A DNA stretch of 64,000 nucleotides from Comamonadaceae bacterium (GTDB taxonomy: Bacteria; Pseudomonadota; Gammaproteobacteria; Burkholderiales; Burkholderiaceae_C): the NCBI GenBank assembly GCA_009996515.1, contig JAACZV010000011.1:94167-158166 (forward strand), read 5' to 3'. How positions within the stretch are numbered: the stretch's first letter is position 1; the number at the start of each line of letters is the position of its first letter. The notes beneath the pieces are model-generated. The model was given only the letters and a program-made list of their open reading frames with translations. It had not been told where the DNA came from and did not search any database. Made by a program: the position numbers and the translations under genes. Below are positions 50,434 to 58,764 of this stretch, in pieces.

Positions 50434-51639
50434 TCAGGCCGGCGTGCCGACCGGAACGCCCGGCGTCATCAGGCGCTCCAGCAGCTGACGCACGCTGGTG
50501 ATCTGGTTGCCGAACGGCAGGCCGCCGCGGCCGCGGAAGAACAGGCCCTTGGCCGTCTCGCCGCGCAGCGCCGCGGCCAGGCGCTGGTCGATGCAGAACT
50601 GGCCCCAGCCCTTGAGGCCGTCGCGCAGGCCGCACTGGCTCAGGCAGTCGAAGGCCATGGTGCAGCGCTGCTTGAGCTGGGCCACGGCCTGCAGGCGCTC
50701 CTCGGCCTTCAGGTATTTCCGCAGCCACGGCGTCATCACGGCGCGGGCCGGCAGGCCGGCCACGCTGGTGAACTCGACGAGATCCTCGTCGCGCGCCTCG
50801 GCCAGCACCTGCTTGAAGCCCGGGTGGGCATCGCATTCCTCGGTGACGACGAAGGCCGTGCCCAGCTGGGCCGCGTCGGCGCCCAGCGACTGCAGGCGCT
50901 GGATGTCCTCGCAGCGGCGCACGCCGCCGGCCGCGATCAGCGGCACCCGGCCCTCCACGCCGGCGTCGCGCAGGTGTTGGCGCACGGCGGGCAGCACGGT
51001 CTCGAACTCGAAGCGCGCCTCGCCCAGGTCGGCCACGCGGGCCGCGCCCAGATGGCCGGCGGCATGGCCCGGGTGCTCGATGACGATGGCGGCCGGAATG
51101 CGCCCGCGGCGCTCCCATTTCTTCCACAGCAGGGCCACGCCGCGGGCATCGCTGAGGATGGGCACCAGGGCGGTGTCGGGATGGTCCTGGGCCAGCTCGG
51201 GCAGGTCCAGCGGCAGGCCGGCGCCGACGACCAGCGCATCCACGCCCTGCTGCAGCGCCGTGCGCACGGAAGCCGCGTAGTCGCTTACCGCCCGCATCAC
51301 GTTGACGGCCAGCAGGCCGCGGCCGCCGGACAGCGCGCGCGCCTGGCGGATCTCGCGCGTCAGGGCCTCCTGGTTGGCCTGCTCGATGACGGCCTTCTTG
51401 CCCGCGTCGCCATCGCTCATGCCGGCGCTGCGGGCCATCAGGTCGGGGTGGTGGCGGCGCAGGTCCACCGAGGCGATGGTGCCCCAGGCGCCCTGGGCGG
51501 CGACGCTGCCGGCCAGCCGGTGGGCCGAGATGCCCACGCCCATGCCGCCCTGCACGATGGGCAGCAACTGGCGGCCGCCGAGGGTGAGCGGCCGCAGGCC
51601 TGCGGACTCGACGCGATCCAGGAGCGAGGGCAGGGTCAT
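50434..51639 (-). CDS. Nitronate monooxygenase family protein
   Basis: 401 residues from ATG 51639. FMN-dependent oxidase of the 2-nitropropane dioxygenase family, which detoxifies alkyl nitronates. TIM-barrel features: PIVQGGMGVGISAHRLAGSVAAQG (19-45), IEHPGHAAGHLG, VPLIAAGGVRRCEDI and LGADAAQLGTAFVVTEEC. A Cys-containing C-terminal part (MAFDCLSQCGLRDGLKGWGQFCID) is longer than in the minimal family. The start overlaps the stop of the DUF3079 gene (ATGA), so it is the last gene of the NO operon. Confidence 0.88.
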   Translation of the reverse strand: MTLPSLLDRVESAGLRPLTLGGRQLLPIVQGGMGVGISAHRLAGSVAAQGAWGTIASVDLRRHHPDLMARSAGMSDGDAGKKAVIEQANQEALTREIRQARALSGGRGLLAVNVMRAVSDYAASVRTALQQGVDALVVGAGLPLDLPELAQDHPDTALVPILSDARGVALLWKKWERRGRIPAAIVIEHPGHAAGHLGAARVADLGEARFEFETVLPAVRQHLRDAGVEGRVPLIAAGGVRRCEDIQRLQSLGADAAQLGTAFVVTEECDAHPGFKQVLAEARDEDLVEFTSVAGLPARAVMTPWLRKYLKAEERLQAVAQLKQRCTMAFDCLSQCGLRDGLKGWGQFCIDQRLAAALRGETAKGLFFRGRGGLPFGNQITSVRQLLERLMTPGVPVGTPA

Positions 51640-51896
51640 GGCGCAGGCGGGGCGGGAGTGGAGGAAGGCGGCGATGCTGACGCGTCCGGCGACGCCGGGC
51701 TTTGATGTGATGCAAGGTTTGGCGAATTGGCCGCATCCAGCCCCCAGGTCTGCCAGTCGTCGCCGAACAGATCGCTGGGGTGGGGCGTGGCCACCGAGCC
51801 GTTGCCGCACTGCAGCGCGTCGGCCGCGCAGTAGCGGTCGCAACCCCAGCAGACGCGCTCCGGGTGGGCGGGCTTGATCGGGAACTTCTTGCTCAT
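51636..51896 (-). CDS. Small Cys-rich DUF3079 protein
   Basis: 86 residues. Starts MSKKFPIKPAHPERVCWGCDRYC with Cys16, Cys19, Cys23 and Cys30, then GNGSVATPHPSDLFGDDWQTWGL; the four cysteines look like a metal or Fe-S site. The C-terminal 30 residues are Pro/Ser/Ala-rich. Function unknown. It starts 3 nt after the nnrS stop and overlaps the nitronate monooxygenase start, so it is translated within the operon. Confidence 0.8.
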   Translation of the reverse strand: MSKKFPIKPAHPERVCWGCDRYCAADALQCGNGSVATPHPSDLFGDDWQTWGLDAANSPNLASHQSPASPDASASPPSSTPAPPAP

Positions 51897-51899
51897 GGT

Positions 51900-53090
51900 T
51901 CAGCCCGGCTTGCCATCCACGCGCGGCCGCGACAGCACCGGCCAGTAGCGCAGCGCATACAGCCCGAAGCCGGCCGACCACAGCAGCGCAGACACCAACG
52001 CGGCCTGCACGGTCTGGGCCGGCGCCAGCAGCGGCAGGCCCACGCGCACCACCGCGGCCGCAGCCACCAGCGCGTAGCCAGCCACCTCCCAGCGGTCGGC
52101 GCGCAGCGGCCGGCCCGTGTGGCCGCGGGCGGTGCGCGTCATCATGCCGATCACCAGGCCGCCCACCGCCCCCACCGTGAGCGCATGCGTGGCCAGCGAG
52201 GGCATGACCCAGCCCAGCTCCGCCAGCGCGCGCAGCAGCAGGTGCAGCGGCAGCCACAGATAGGCCAGGTGCAGCACCCACACCAGCGGTACGCGCCGCG
52301 TGCGCCAGGGCCGCCACAGCGCCCAGCGCCAGGCATGGGCGGCGCCGGCCGCGGCCGCGAGCCCGGCCAGCGGCCCGCCGCGCAGACCGAGCGCGTCGGC
52401 CAGCAGCAGCGCCAGCACGCCGCCCAGCGCCAGCTGCTCCACGCGGGGATGGCGCTCAGCGCCGGCGCCGGGCACGCCGTTGTTGGTGAACATCGGGATC
52501 ACGCGCCCGCCCATCACGGCCAGGATGAACAGCACCATGTCCAGCGCCAGCGTGATGCCCGCCGTGCCCGGCTGGTGCACCAGGCCCAGCTGCGCCAGAT
52601 GCACCCAGCCCGCCGCCACCGCGAACAGCAGCAGCAGGCCGACGAAGAAGTAGTTGCGGCGATTCCTGGCCTTCCAGAACGGCAGGGCCAGCCCCACGGC
52701 GGCGGCCAGCGGGAAGGCCACGTTGGCCACCGCCGCCGCGACGGCATAGGGCGTGAGCACCAGCACGCGCGCGGCCACCCACAGCACCGCCAGCGCGGCC
52801 AGCGGCGTGCCGGTGGGCGTGGGCAGGCCGGTCCAGTTGCGCCCGGCCGTGAACAGAAAGCCCACGATGACGGCCAGGGTGAAGCCGAACAGCATCTCGT
52901 GGGCGTGCCAGACCGGCCCGGCCAGATAGGCATGGCCCAGCAGGCCCGAGAACTGCAGCGCCCACAGCGGCACCGACAGCGCCGCGAACAGGCTGGCCAG
53001 CAGATAGAAGGGCCGGAAGCCCAGCGCGAACAACGCAAACCCGGACGGCGCCGGGCGCGGCGGTTCTTCAATGCGAAGCAAAGACGTCAT
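51900..53090 (-). CDS. nnrS: NnrS family membrane protein
   Basis: 396 residues from ATG 53090 (MTSLLRIEEPPRPAP), about 12 membrane helices. FALFALGFRPFYLLASLFAAL, WHAHEMLFGFTLAVIVGFLFTAGRNWTGLPTP and MGGRVIPMFTNNG are family signatures, with conserved His residues that may bind haem/metal. NnrS helps cells cope with NO-derived dinitrosyl iron damage. The start overlaps the upstream membrane-protein gene by 23 nt. Confidence 0.93.
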   Translation of the reverse strand: MTSLLRIEEPPRPAPSGFALFALGFRPFYLLASLFAALSVPLWALQFSGLLGHAYLAGPVWHAHEMLFGFTLAVIVGFLFTAGRNWTGLPTPTGTPLAALAVLWVAARVLVLTPYAVAAAVANVAFPLAAAVGLALPFWKARNRRNYFFVGLLLLFAVAAGWVHLAQLGLVHQPGTAGITLALDMVLFILAVMGGRVIPMFTNNGVPGAGAERHPRVEQLALGGVLALLLADALGLRGGPLAGLAAAAGAAHAWRWALWRPWRTRRVPLVWVLHLAYLWLPLHLLLRALAELGWVMPSLATHALTVGAVGGLVIGMMTRTARGHTGRPLRADRWEVAGYALVAAAAVVRVGLPLLAPAQTVQAALVSALLWSAGFGLYALRYWPVLSRPRVDGKPG

Positions 53091-54171
53091 GACGAGGATT
53101 CCGTGAAGAAGGCGGGTGGCGGGCGCGCCAGACCCAGGCCGACGCCAGCAGCGTGAGCAGGAAGGCCGCGATGGCCAGCGCATGGCCCGCGGCCCCCAGC
53201 GCCAGCAGCCGCGGCGACACGGCCCCGCCCACCAGCCGCAGCGCCAGCGAGGCCTGCAGCAACAGCAGCGGCAGGTAGAAGACCGCGCCGAACGCCACCT
53301 TGACGCGGGCGACGGCGGGCAGGATGACCGGCGCATGGCCCAGCACCATGGCGAAGACGAAGCCCAGCGCCAGCGCATGCAGGGCCGCGTCGCGCCAGGG
53401 CAGGCCCAGGGCCCAGCCCATCCAGCCCAGGCCGGCCAGGGCCAGCCAGGCATAGCCGCTGAGCAGGCACAGCGCCATGTAGCGGCTCAGGCCGGCCGCG
53501 CGCACGGTGCGGCGGGCGATGTCGAACAGCACCAACCAAGCGGCCAATGCCAGCAGCGACATGCCGTAGAGCAGGCCACCCCAGCCGGGCGCGAAGCCGG
53601 ACAGCAGCGCACCGCAGGCCGCCGCGGCCAGGATGGCCAGCAGCGCCGGGCCGGCCGCGGCATGGCGGCGCAACAGCCGCGTCATCTCCAGCCGCTCGGC
53701 CGCGATGGTGAAGAGCAGGAAGCCGAACCACAGCGGCAGCACCGCGCCGGCCAGCGCCCCCAGCACATGCAGCAGGCTGCCGCCGGCCCAGGCCAAGGAC
53801 CCGGCGAGCAGCAGCCAGGTGTGAGCGGCCCGCTGGCGCCGCACCAGCACGACATTGACGCCGACGAAGGCCAGCGACGCCGCCGCGGCCAGCCAGGCGG
53901 CGGCCCGTGGCGCGCCGGCCAGCAGCAGCACGCCCGCCGCGCCCGAGGCCAGCGGCCCGACGAAGGCCGCCGCATGCCTGACGGCCACGGCGCGCTCGAT
54001 GGCGATGACGCTGCCCATGAAGGCGCAGATCATCAGGAAGGCATGGCCGGCCACGGCCGCGCCCGCCACGGGCAGGGCAACGCCCGCGCGCACCAGGCCG
54101 CCCGCGATGCCGGCCACCAGCGACGCCGCGACCAGCCCCGCAAAGACCAGCCGCCCCGCCACGCGCCGCAT
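53068..54171 (-). CDS. Polytopic membrane protein of the NO operon
   Basis: 367 residues and about 11-12 predicted helices, Ala/Leu-rich. Landmarks: GHAFLMICAFMGSVIAIERAVA (about 43-64), ERLEMTRLLRR, DAALHALALGFVFAMVLGHAPVILPAV. The His/Glu positions (GHAFLM, ERA, LGHAP) resemble those of NnrS and haem-copper relatives and suggest metal or haem binding. I do not recognise a named family. It overlaps nnrS by 23 nt and follows the DUF59 gene by 9 nt, so a function with NnrS is likely. Confidence 0.75.
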   Translation of the reverse strand: MRRVAGRLVFAGLVAASLVAGIAGGLVRAGVALPVAGAAVAGHAFLMICAFMGSVIAIERAVAVRHAAAFVGPLASGAAGVLLLAGAPRAAAWLAAAASLAFVGVNVVLVRRQRAAHTWLLLAGSLAWAGGSLLHVLGALAGAVLPLWFGFLLFTIAAERLEMTRLLRRHAAAGPALLAILAAAACGALLSGFAPGWGGLLYGMSLLALAAWLVLFDIARRTVRAAGLSRYMALCLLSGYAWLALAGLGWMGWALGLPWRDAALHALALGFVFAMVLGHAPVILPAVARVKVAFGAVFYLPLLLLQASLALRLVGGAVSPRLLALGAAGHALAIAAFLLTLLASAWVWRARHPPSSRNPRHDVFASH

Positions 54172-54180
54172 CGCCCGCCC

Positions 54181-54513
54181 CTACCAGCCCATGAAGGCCT
54201 TGGCCCGGTCGCTCATGCGGTCGCTCGTCCAGGCGGGCTCCCACACCAGCTCGACGTTGACGGGCAGGTCTTGCGGCACGACCCGGTCGAGCTCCGTGCA
54301 GGCGTCGTCGACGATGACGTCCGCCACCGGACAGGCGGCCGACGTCATGGTCAGGCGCAGGTCCACGCGGTCCGGCAGCACACTCACGCCGACCACCAGG
54401 CCCACGTCGACGATGGACAGCGCCAGCTCCGGATCCACCACGCGGCGCAGCGCCGCGAGGATGGGCGCCCGCAGCTCGTCGGGGCCTTCGTAGGGATAGG
54501 GCGAGTCGGTCAT
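54181..54513 (-). CDS. DUF59/MIP18 family Fe-S assembly protein
   Basis: 110 residues from ATG 54513 (MTDSPYPYEGPDELRAP). Core DUF59 sequence: ALRRVVDPELALSIVDVGLVVGVSV and LTMTSAACPVADVI with the conserved Cys of the SufT/PaaD family. Proposed role in putting Fe-S clusters into proteins. Overlaps the nsrR stop (ATGA-type), in the NO operon, where cluster repair would make sense since NO destroys Fe-S centres. Confidence 0.88.
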   Translation of the reverse strand: MTDSPYPYEGPDELRAPILAALRRVVDPELALSIVDVGLVVGVSVLPDRVDLRLTMTSAACPVADVIVDDACTELDRVVPQDLPVNVELVWEPAWTSDRMSDRAKAFMGW

Positions 54514-54965
54514 TCCACGGCCTCCGCCGGGGCCATGAAGCGCAGCAGCTGCACCAGCTGCTGCCGGTTGGCCGTGATGTCGGCCAGCGTGTAGCGGTCC
54601 AGCACGGCGTGGAAGGCCTCCACCGCCTCGCCCAGCACGCCCTTGAGCCGGCACTGGCTGACGATGGCGCAGCGGCTGGCCTGCGGCGAGAAGCACTCGG
54701 CCGGCAAGGCCTGGCCCTCGGTGTCGCGCACCACCTCGCCGACGCGGATCTGTTCGGCCGGCAGCGCCAGCGTCAGCCCGCCGCCCTTGCCGCGCACCGT
54801 GGCCACCCAGCCGCGTCTGGCCAGGTGGTGCACGACCTTGGTCAGGTGGTTGGCCTTGATGTCGTAGGCCGCGCAGATCTCGGCCACCGTGGCCCGCCGA
54901 TCGGGCTCGGCGGCCAGGTACATCAGCACACGCAGGCTGTAGTCGGTGAAGGCGGTGAGGCGCAT
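54510..54965 (-). CDS. nsrR: NO-sensing repressor NsrR (Rrf2 family)
   Basis: 151 residues from ATG 54965 (MRLTAFTDYSLRVLMYLA). Winged helix-turn-helix in the first 65 residues and three cysteines Cys91, Cys99 and Cys105 in ECFSPQASRCAIVSQCRLK, the Fe-S ligands of NsrR. NO destroys the cluster and releases the operator. It lies between norB and a DUF59 gene, inside the operon it probably controls; an NsrR-type palindrome precedes the first gene. Confidence 0.92.
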   Translation of the reverse strand: MRLTAFTDYSLRVLMYLAAEPDRRATVAEICAAYDIKANHLTKVVHHLARRGWVATVRGKGGGLTLALPAEQIRVGEVVRDTEGQALPAECFSPQASRCAIVSQCRLKGVLGEAVEAFHAVLDRYTLADITANRQQLVQLLRFMAPAEAVE

Positions 54966-54984
54966 GCTGAGTCTTCCTTGGGTT

Positions 54985-57261
54985 TCAACGGCCGCGGGCG
55001 GGTGCCGCGCCTGCCGCAGGCAGGCGATCCGCCGCGCGGCGGCGCAGCAGGAACAGCGCATACACGGCCAGGAACACGCTGCCGGCGGCGAACACGATGT
55101 CGCCCGGCACGCGCAGCCACACCAGAGTCTCCATCACCGGGGAATGGATGATGGCCGGCGAGCGGGCGAACCACAGGCCCGTGGTGATGCTGTGATAGGC
55201 CTGGTAGATGCCGGCCGGCAGCAGCGACAGGAACACCATCATGGCCAGGCCCGCGTTCAGGCCCCAGAAGGCAGGCTTGAGGAAGCGGTCGGCGTGCAGC
55301 GAGCGATCGAACAGCCCGCGCAGGCAGAACAGCATCAGGCCTATGCCCAGCATGCCGTAGACGCCGAACAGCGCCGCATGGCCATGGGCCGCCGTCATGT
55401 TCAGGCCTTGCACGTAGTACAGCGAGGCCGGCGGGTTGATCGCGAAGCCCAGCAGGCCGGCGCCGACGGTGTTCCAGAAGCCCACGGCGACGAAGCTCAG
55501 GATGACCCACTTGTAGGCGGCCAGCCAGGCGACGTTCTTGGCCCGGCGCCAGGTCTGCAGCGCCTCCAGGCCGATCAGCGTCAGCGGCACCACTTCCAGC
55601 GCCGAGAACACGGCGCCGACGGCGATCACCGAGGTGGGCGTGCCAGTCCAGTACAGGTGGTGCAGCGTGCCCAGGATGCCGCCGAACAGGAAGACGATGG
55701 TCTCGGCGACGATGGCACGGTTGGCCGAGGCCGCGCGGATGAGGCCCAGGTTGGTGAAGATCAGCGCGACGACCGCGGTGGCGAAGACCTCGAAGAAGCC
55801 CTCCACCCACAGGTGCACCAGCCACCAGCGCCAGTACTCGACCATGGAGTAGTGCGTGTGCTGGCCCCAGGTCAGCGAGGTGGCGTAGAAGCCGCCGATG
55901 CAGGTGGCCGACAGGAACACCATGGCGATGAGGCCGCGGGTTTCCGACGGCTTCTTCAGCGCCGGCCACAGCGCGCGGCCCAGCAGGAACACCCAGAACA
56001 GCAGGCCCACGAACAGCAGGATCTGCCAGAACCGGCCCATGCTGGTGAACTCCAGGCCCTGGTTGCCAAACCAGAAGCTGAAGTCCATGCCGCGATGCTG
56101 CAGCGTGCCCAGCCAGCCGGTGATGGTCGAGCCGAGCACGACGACGATGAGGGCCCAGAACAGCGCGTCCACGCCCAGCTTCTGCAGCCTGGGCTCGCGG
56201 CCCGACAGCAGCGGCGCGACGTAGAGGCCCGTTGCCAGCCAGGCGGTCGCGATCCAGAAGATGCCGATCTGCGTGTGGATGGTGCGGCTGATGGTGTACG
56301 GCAGCACCTGTGCCAGCGGGATGCCGAAGAAGGCCTGGCCCTCCACCGCGTAGTGCGCGGTGATGGCGCCCATGGCGATCTGCAGCAGCATCAGGCCGAT
56401 GACGACGAAGAAGTATTTGCGCGTCGCCTGCATCGACGGGGTTGCCTTGGCGCCCAGCAGTGGGTCGGCCGCGGGCACTTTCGCATCGCCTTCATGGGCG
56501 TCGCCCTTGTGCAGCCACAGCATCGCGGCGATGCCGGCCAGCAGCAGCACGACGCTGACCATGGACCACATCGCGGCCGAGGTGCTCATCACGTTGCCCA
56601 CCAGCGGCTCATGCGGCCAGTTGCTGGTGTAGGACAGGCCGGTCTCGCCCGGGCGGTCCGTCGCGGCGGCCCAGGCCGACCAGAAGAAGAAGGCCGCCAG
56701 CGCCTGGCGATGCTGGGCCTCGGGCAGCGCGTCGGCCGTCATCGCGTACTGGTCGCGCAGCGTCTCCAGCGCGGGGTCGCTGCCGAACAGGCCGTCGTAA
56801 TGCGAGGCGACCTCGCGGATGGCGTCGGCGCGGGCGGCCGTGATGCGCAGGTCGCCGCTGGCCTCGTCATAGCTGTTGCGGCGCATCTCCTCGCGCACGG
56901 ACTGGTCCACGGCGGCGCGCTGCGCATCGCCGACGGCCAGGCCGCCCTGCTGCTGCTCGGCCATGCGCCGGGCCTTCAGCGCCAGCGCCTCGCGGTGCAG
57001 CCAGTCGGCGGACCAGTCGGGCGCGACGTAGGCGCCATGGCCCCAGACCGTGCCCAGCTGCTGGCCGCCGCCCGACATCCAGGCCTGCTGGCCCAGCTGG
57101 ATCTGCTCGCCGGTGAACAACACCCCGCCGTCCGCGCTGACCACCCGGTTCGGGATGGGCGGGGCGGAGAGATAGATCTGCCAGCCCAGGTAGCCCAGGG
57201 CCCCGAACGACAGGACGAAGATCAGGCCCAGCCAGCGCCAGAGCCTCTTGGTGGATTTCAT
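54985..57261 (-). CDS. norB: Quinol-dependent nitric oxide reductase (qNOR)
   Basis: 758 residues, single-subunit NorZ/qNOR that reduces two NO to N2O with quinol electrons in the inner membrane. One N-terminal helix (RLWRWLGLIFVLSFGALGYLGW), a long periplasmic domain replacing NorC (WGHGAYVAPDWSADWL, MRRNSYDEASGDLRIT), then the haem-copper oxidase-like 12-helix core with HTQIGIFWIATAWLATGLYVAPLL, WVEGFFEVFATAVVALIF, GTLHHLYWTG and AHGHAALFGVYGMLGIG. The length and missing norC identify the quinol type. Cotranscribed after the DUF2249 gene (34-nt gap). Confidence 0.96.
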   Translation of the reverse strand: MKSTKRLWRWLGLIFVLSFGALGYLGWQIYLSAPPIPNRVVSADGGVLFTGEQIQLGQQAWMSGGGQQLGTVWGHGAYVAPDWSADWLHREALALKARRMAEQQQGGLAVGDAQRAAVDQSVREEMRRNSYDEASGDLRITAARADAIREVASHYDGLFGSDPALETLRDQYAMTADALPEAQHRQALAAFFFWSAWAAATDRPGETGLSYTSNWPHEPLVGNVMSTSAAMWSMVSVVLLLAGIAAMLWLHKGDAHEGDAKVPAADPLLGAKATPSMQATRKYFFVVIGLMLLQIAMGAITAHYAVEGQAFFGIPLAQVLPYTISRTIHTQIGIFWIATAWLATGLYVAPLLSGREPRLQKLGVDALFWALIVVVLGSTITGWLGTLQHRGMDFSFWFGNQGLEFTSMGRFWQILLFVGLLFWVFLLGRALWPALKKPSETRGLIAMVFLSATCIGGFYATSLTWGQHTHYSMVEYWRWWLVHLWVEGFFEVFATAVVALIFTNLGLIRAASANRAIVAETIVFLFGGILGTLHHLYWTGTPTSVIAVGAVFSALEVVPLTLIGLEALQTWRRAKNVAWLAAYKWVILSFVAVGFWNTVGAGLLGFAINPPASLYYVQGLNMTAAHGHAALFGVYGMLGIGLMLFCLRGLFDRSLHADRFLKPAFWGLNAGLAMMVFLSLLPAGIYQAYHSITTGLWFARSPAIIHSPVMETLVWLRVPGDIVFAAGSVFLAVYALFLLRRRAADRLPAAGAAPARGR

Positions 57262-57295
57262 GATGTGTCCTTCTCGAAGGTGCTTGGCGTGCGGA

Positions 57296-57583
57296 TCAGG
57301 ATCCGCCGCAGGCGCCGCAGCAGCGCCCCTCGCTACGTCCCGCCGGCAGCCGGGCCAGCCGCACCCGCCACAGGCCCGTGCCTGCCGCGCCGACGTCCGA
57401 CGTGAACTGCCCCGGCATCACCTTGCGCAGCCCGGCCAGCAGCGAGGTGGGATCGGCGTCGTCGATCAGGTCCGTCGACTCGCCGGGGCCCAGCGCCTGC
57501 AGGATCTCGCTCACCCGGCCCGGCCGGGTTTCGCGGGCGAATTCGCGCAGGTCGATCGGGGAGGAACAGGGGTTGGGTGCCAT
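57296..57583 (-). CDS. DUF2249 protein, first gene of the NO operon
   Basis: 95 residues from ATG 57583 (MAPNPCSSPIDLREFA). DUF2249 layout: IDLREFARETRPGRVSEILQALGPGES, HRP-like DADPTSLLAGL, W-x-V-x-L segment GLWRVRLARL and a Cys-rich tail RCCGACGGS (Cys88, Cys89, Cys92). Such proteins are often linked to NO and nitrite metabolism; the cysteine tail may bind iron or sulfur. The start is 10 nt behind the NsrR box with no clear Shine-Dalgarno, so a leader of about 25 nt is expected. Confidence 0.82.
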   Translation of the reverse strand: MAPNPCSSPIDLREFARETRPGRVSEILQALGPGESTDLIDDADPTSLLAGLRKVMPGQFTSDVGAAGTGLWRVRLARLPAGRSEGRCCGACGGS

Positions 57584-57592
57584 GGCGTTTTA

Positions 57593-57615
57593 AATATGCA
57601 TTTGCGATGCATGAA
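57593..57615 (-). promoter_or_regulatory. NsrR-type operator
   Basis: ATGCAT-TTGCG-ATGCAT (57596-57612) with AA/TT flanks, matching the 11-1-11 palindrome of NsrR. It covers the predicted transcription start of the DUF2249-norB operon, as expected for a repressor. Confidence 0.75.
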
Positions 57616-57656
57616 TATTAGAAGCCGCCCGGAGCGCACCATTTGACGTACATCAA
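57615..57656 (-). promoter_or_regulatory. FNR/Dnr-type promoter of the NO operon
   Basis: TTGAC-GTAC-ATCAA at 57643-57656 is an FNR/Dnr box. Read toward norB, the -10 TAATAT (57620-57615) lies at -12 to -7 of a start near 57608, which places the box centre at -41.5, the class II activation geometry. The divergent ttcA start is 116 nt away. Confidence 0.75.
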
Positions 57657-57771
57657 AGTGCCGGAAACAGCCCGCGCCGACGCCCATGCCGCGCGGTTTG
57701 GGACAATGCGGGCCGTCCCACCCCGACTGCGAAGTCGCCATCCGCCCCGAACGGGGCCTGCGTTGAGCCCC

Positions 57772-58704
57772 ATGTCCGAAGTCCTCGCCCCCACCTCCAC
57801 CGCCACGCCCAGCGCCGAAGAGCTCGCGGCCAAGAAGGCCGCGCACGAGATCAACAAGCTCTCCAAGCGCCTGCACCGCCAGGTGGGCCAGGCCATCACC
57901 GACTTCAACATGATCGAGGACGGCGACAAGGTCATGGTCTGCCTGTCGGGCGGCAAGGACAGCTACGCGATGCTGGACATCCTGCTCAACCTGCAGCAGC
58001 GCGCGCCTGTTCGGTTCAGCCTCGTTGCCGTCAACCTCGACCAGAAGCAGCCCGGCTTCCCCGAGGAGGTGCTGCCGGCCTATCTGCGCTCGCGCGGCGT
58101 GGACTTCCACATCGAGAACCAGGACACCTACAGCATCGTCAAGAAGCTGGTCCCCGAGGGCAAGACGACCTGCAGCCTGTGCTCGCGCCTGCGCCGCGGC
58201 ATCCTGTATCGCGTGGCCGGCGAACTGGGCGCCACCAAGATCGCGCTGGGCCACCACCGCGACGACATGGTCACGACGCTGTTCCTGAACATGTTCTTCG
58301 GCAGCCGCATGAAGGGCATGCCGCCCAAGCTGGTCAGCGACGACGGCAAGAACGTCGTCATCCGCCCGCTGGCCTACGTGAAGGAGCCCGACCTCGTGCG
58401 CTGGGCCGAGCACCGCGAGTTCCCCATCATCCCGTGCAACCTCTGCGGCAGCCAGGAGAACCTGCAGCGCGTGCAGGTCAAGGCCATGATCAACGAGTGG
58501 GAGAAGCGCTACCCGGGCCGCATCGACAACATCTTCACGGCCATGGGCAACATCGTGCCCTCGCACATGATGGACAAGAAGCTGTTCCCGTTCGAGACCG
58601 CGCGGGCGACGGGCCGGGCCGAGCCCGATGGCGACATCGCCTTCGACGACGATGAAAGCTGCGCGACACCTGCGCCGGCCTCCATCATCACGCTGCAACG
58701 CTGA
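57772..58704 (+). CDS. ttcA: tRNA 2-thiocytidine synthetase TtcA
   Basis: 310 residues from ATG 57772 ([18 protein letters not shown]); an upstream extension of the frame to 57643 is not conserved and would run over the regulatory region. Thiolates C32 of some tRNAs using an Fe-S cluster. PP-loop SGGKDS (59-64), Cys134-S-L-Cys137 and CNLC near residue 225, the cluster ligands. Conserved [16 protein letters not shown]. Monocistronic by position. Confidence 0.95.
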   Translation: MSEVLAPTSTATPSAEELAAKKAAHEINKLSKRLHRQVGQAITDFNMIEDGDKVMVCLSGGKDSYAMLDILLNLQQRAPVRFSLVAVNLDQKQPGFPEEVLPAYLRSRGVDFHIENQDTYSIVKKLVPEGKTTCSLCSRLRRGILYRVAGELGATKIALGHHRDDMVTTLFLNMFFGSRMKGMPPKLVSDDGKNVVIRPLAYVKEPDLVRWAEHREFPIIPCNLCGSQENLQRVQVKAMINEWEKRYPGRIDNIFTAMGNIVPSHMMDKKLFPFETARATGRAEPDGDIAFDDDESCATPAPASIITLQR

Positions 58705-58764
58705 TTTACACGGGGGCAATCTGGGCGGGTCAGAATCTACCCGTCACCATGATGGAGGTGTTTC

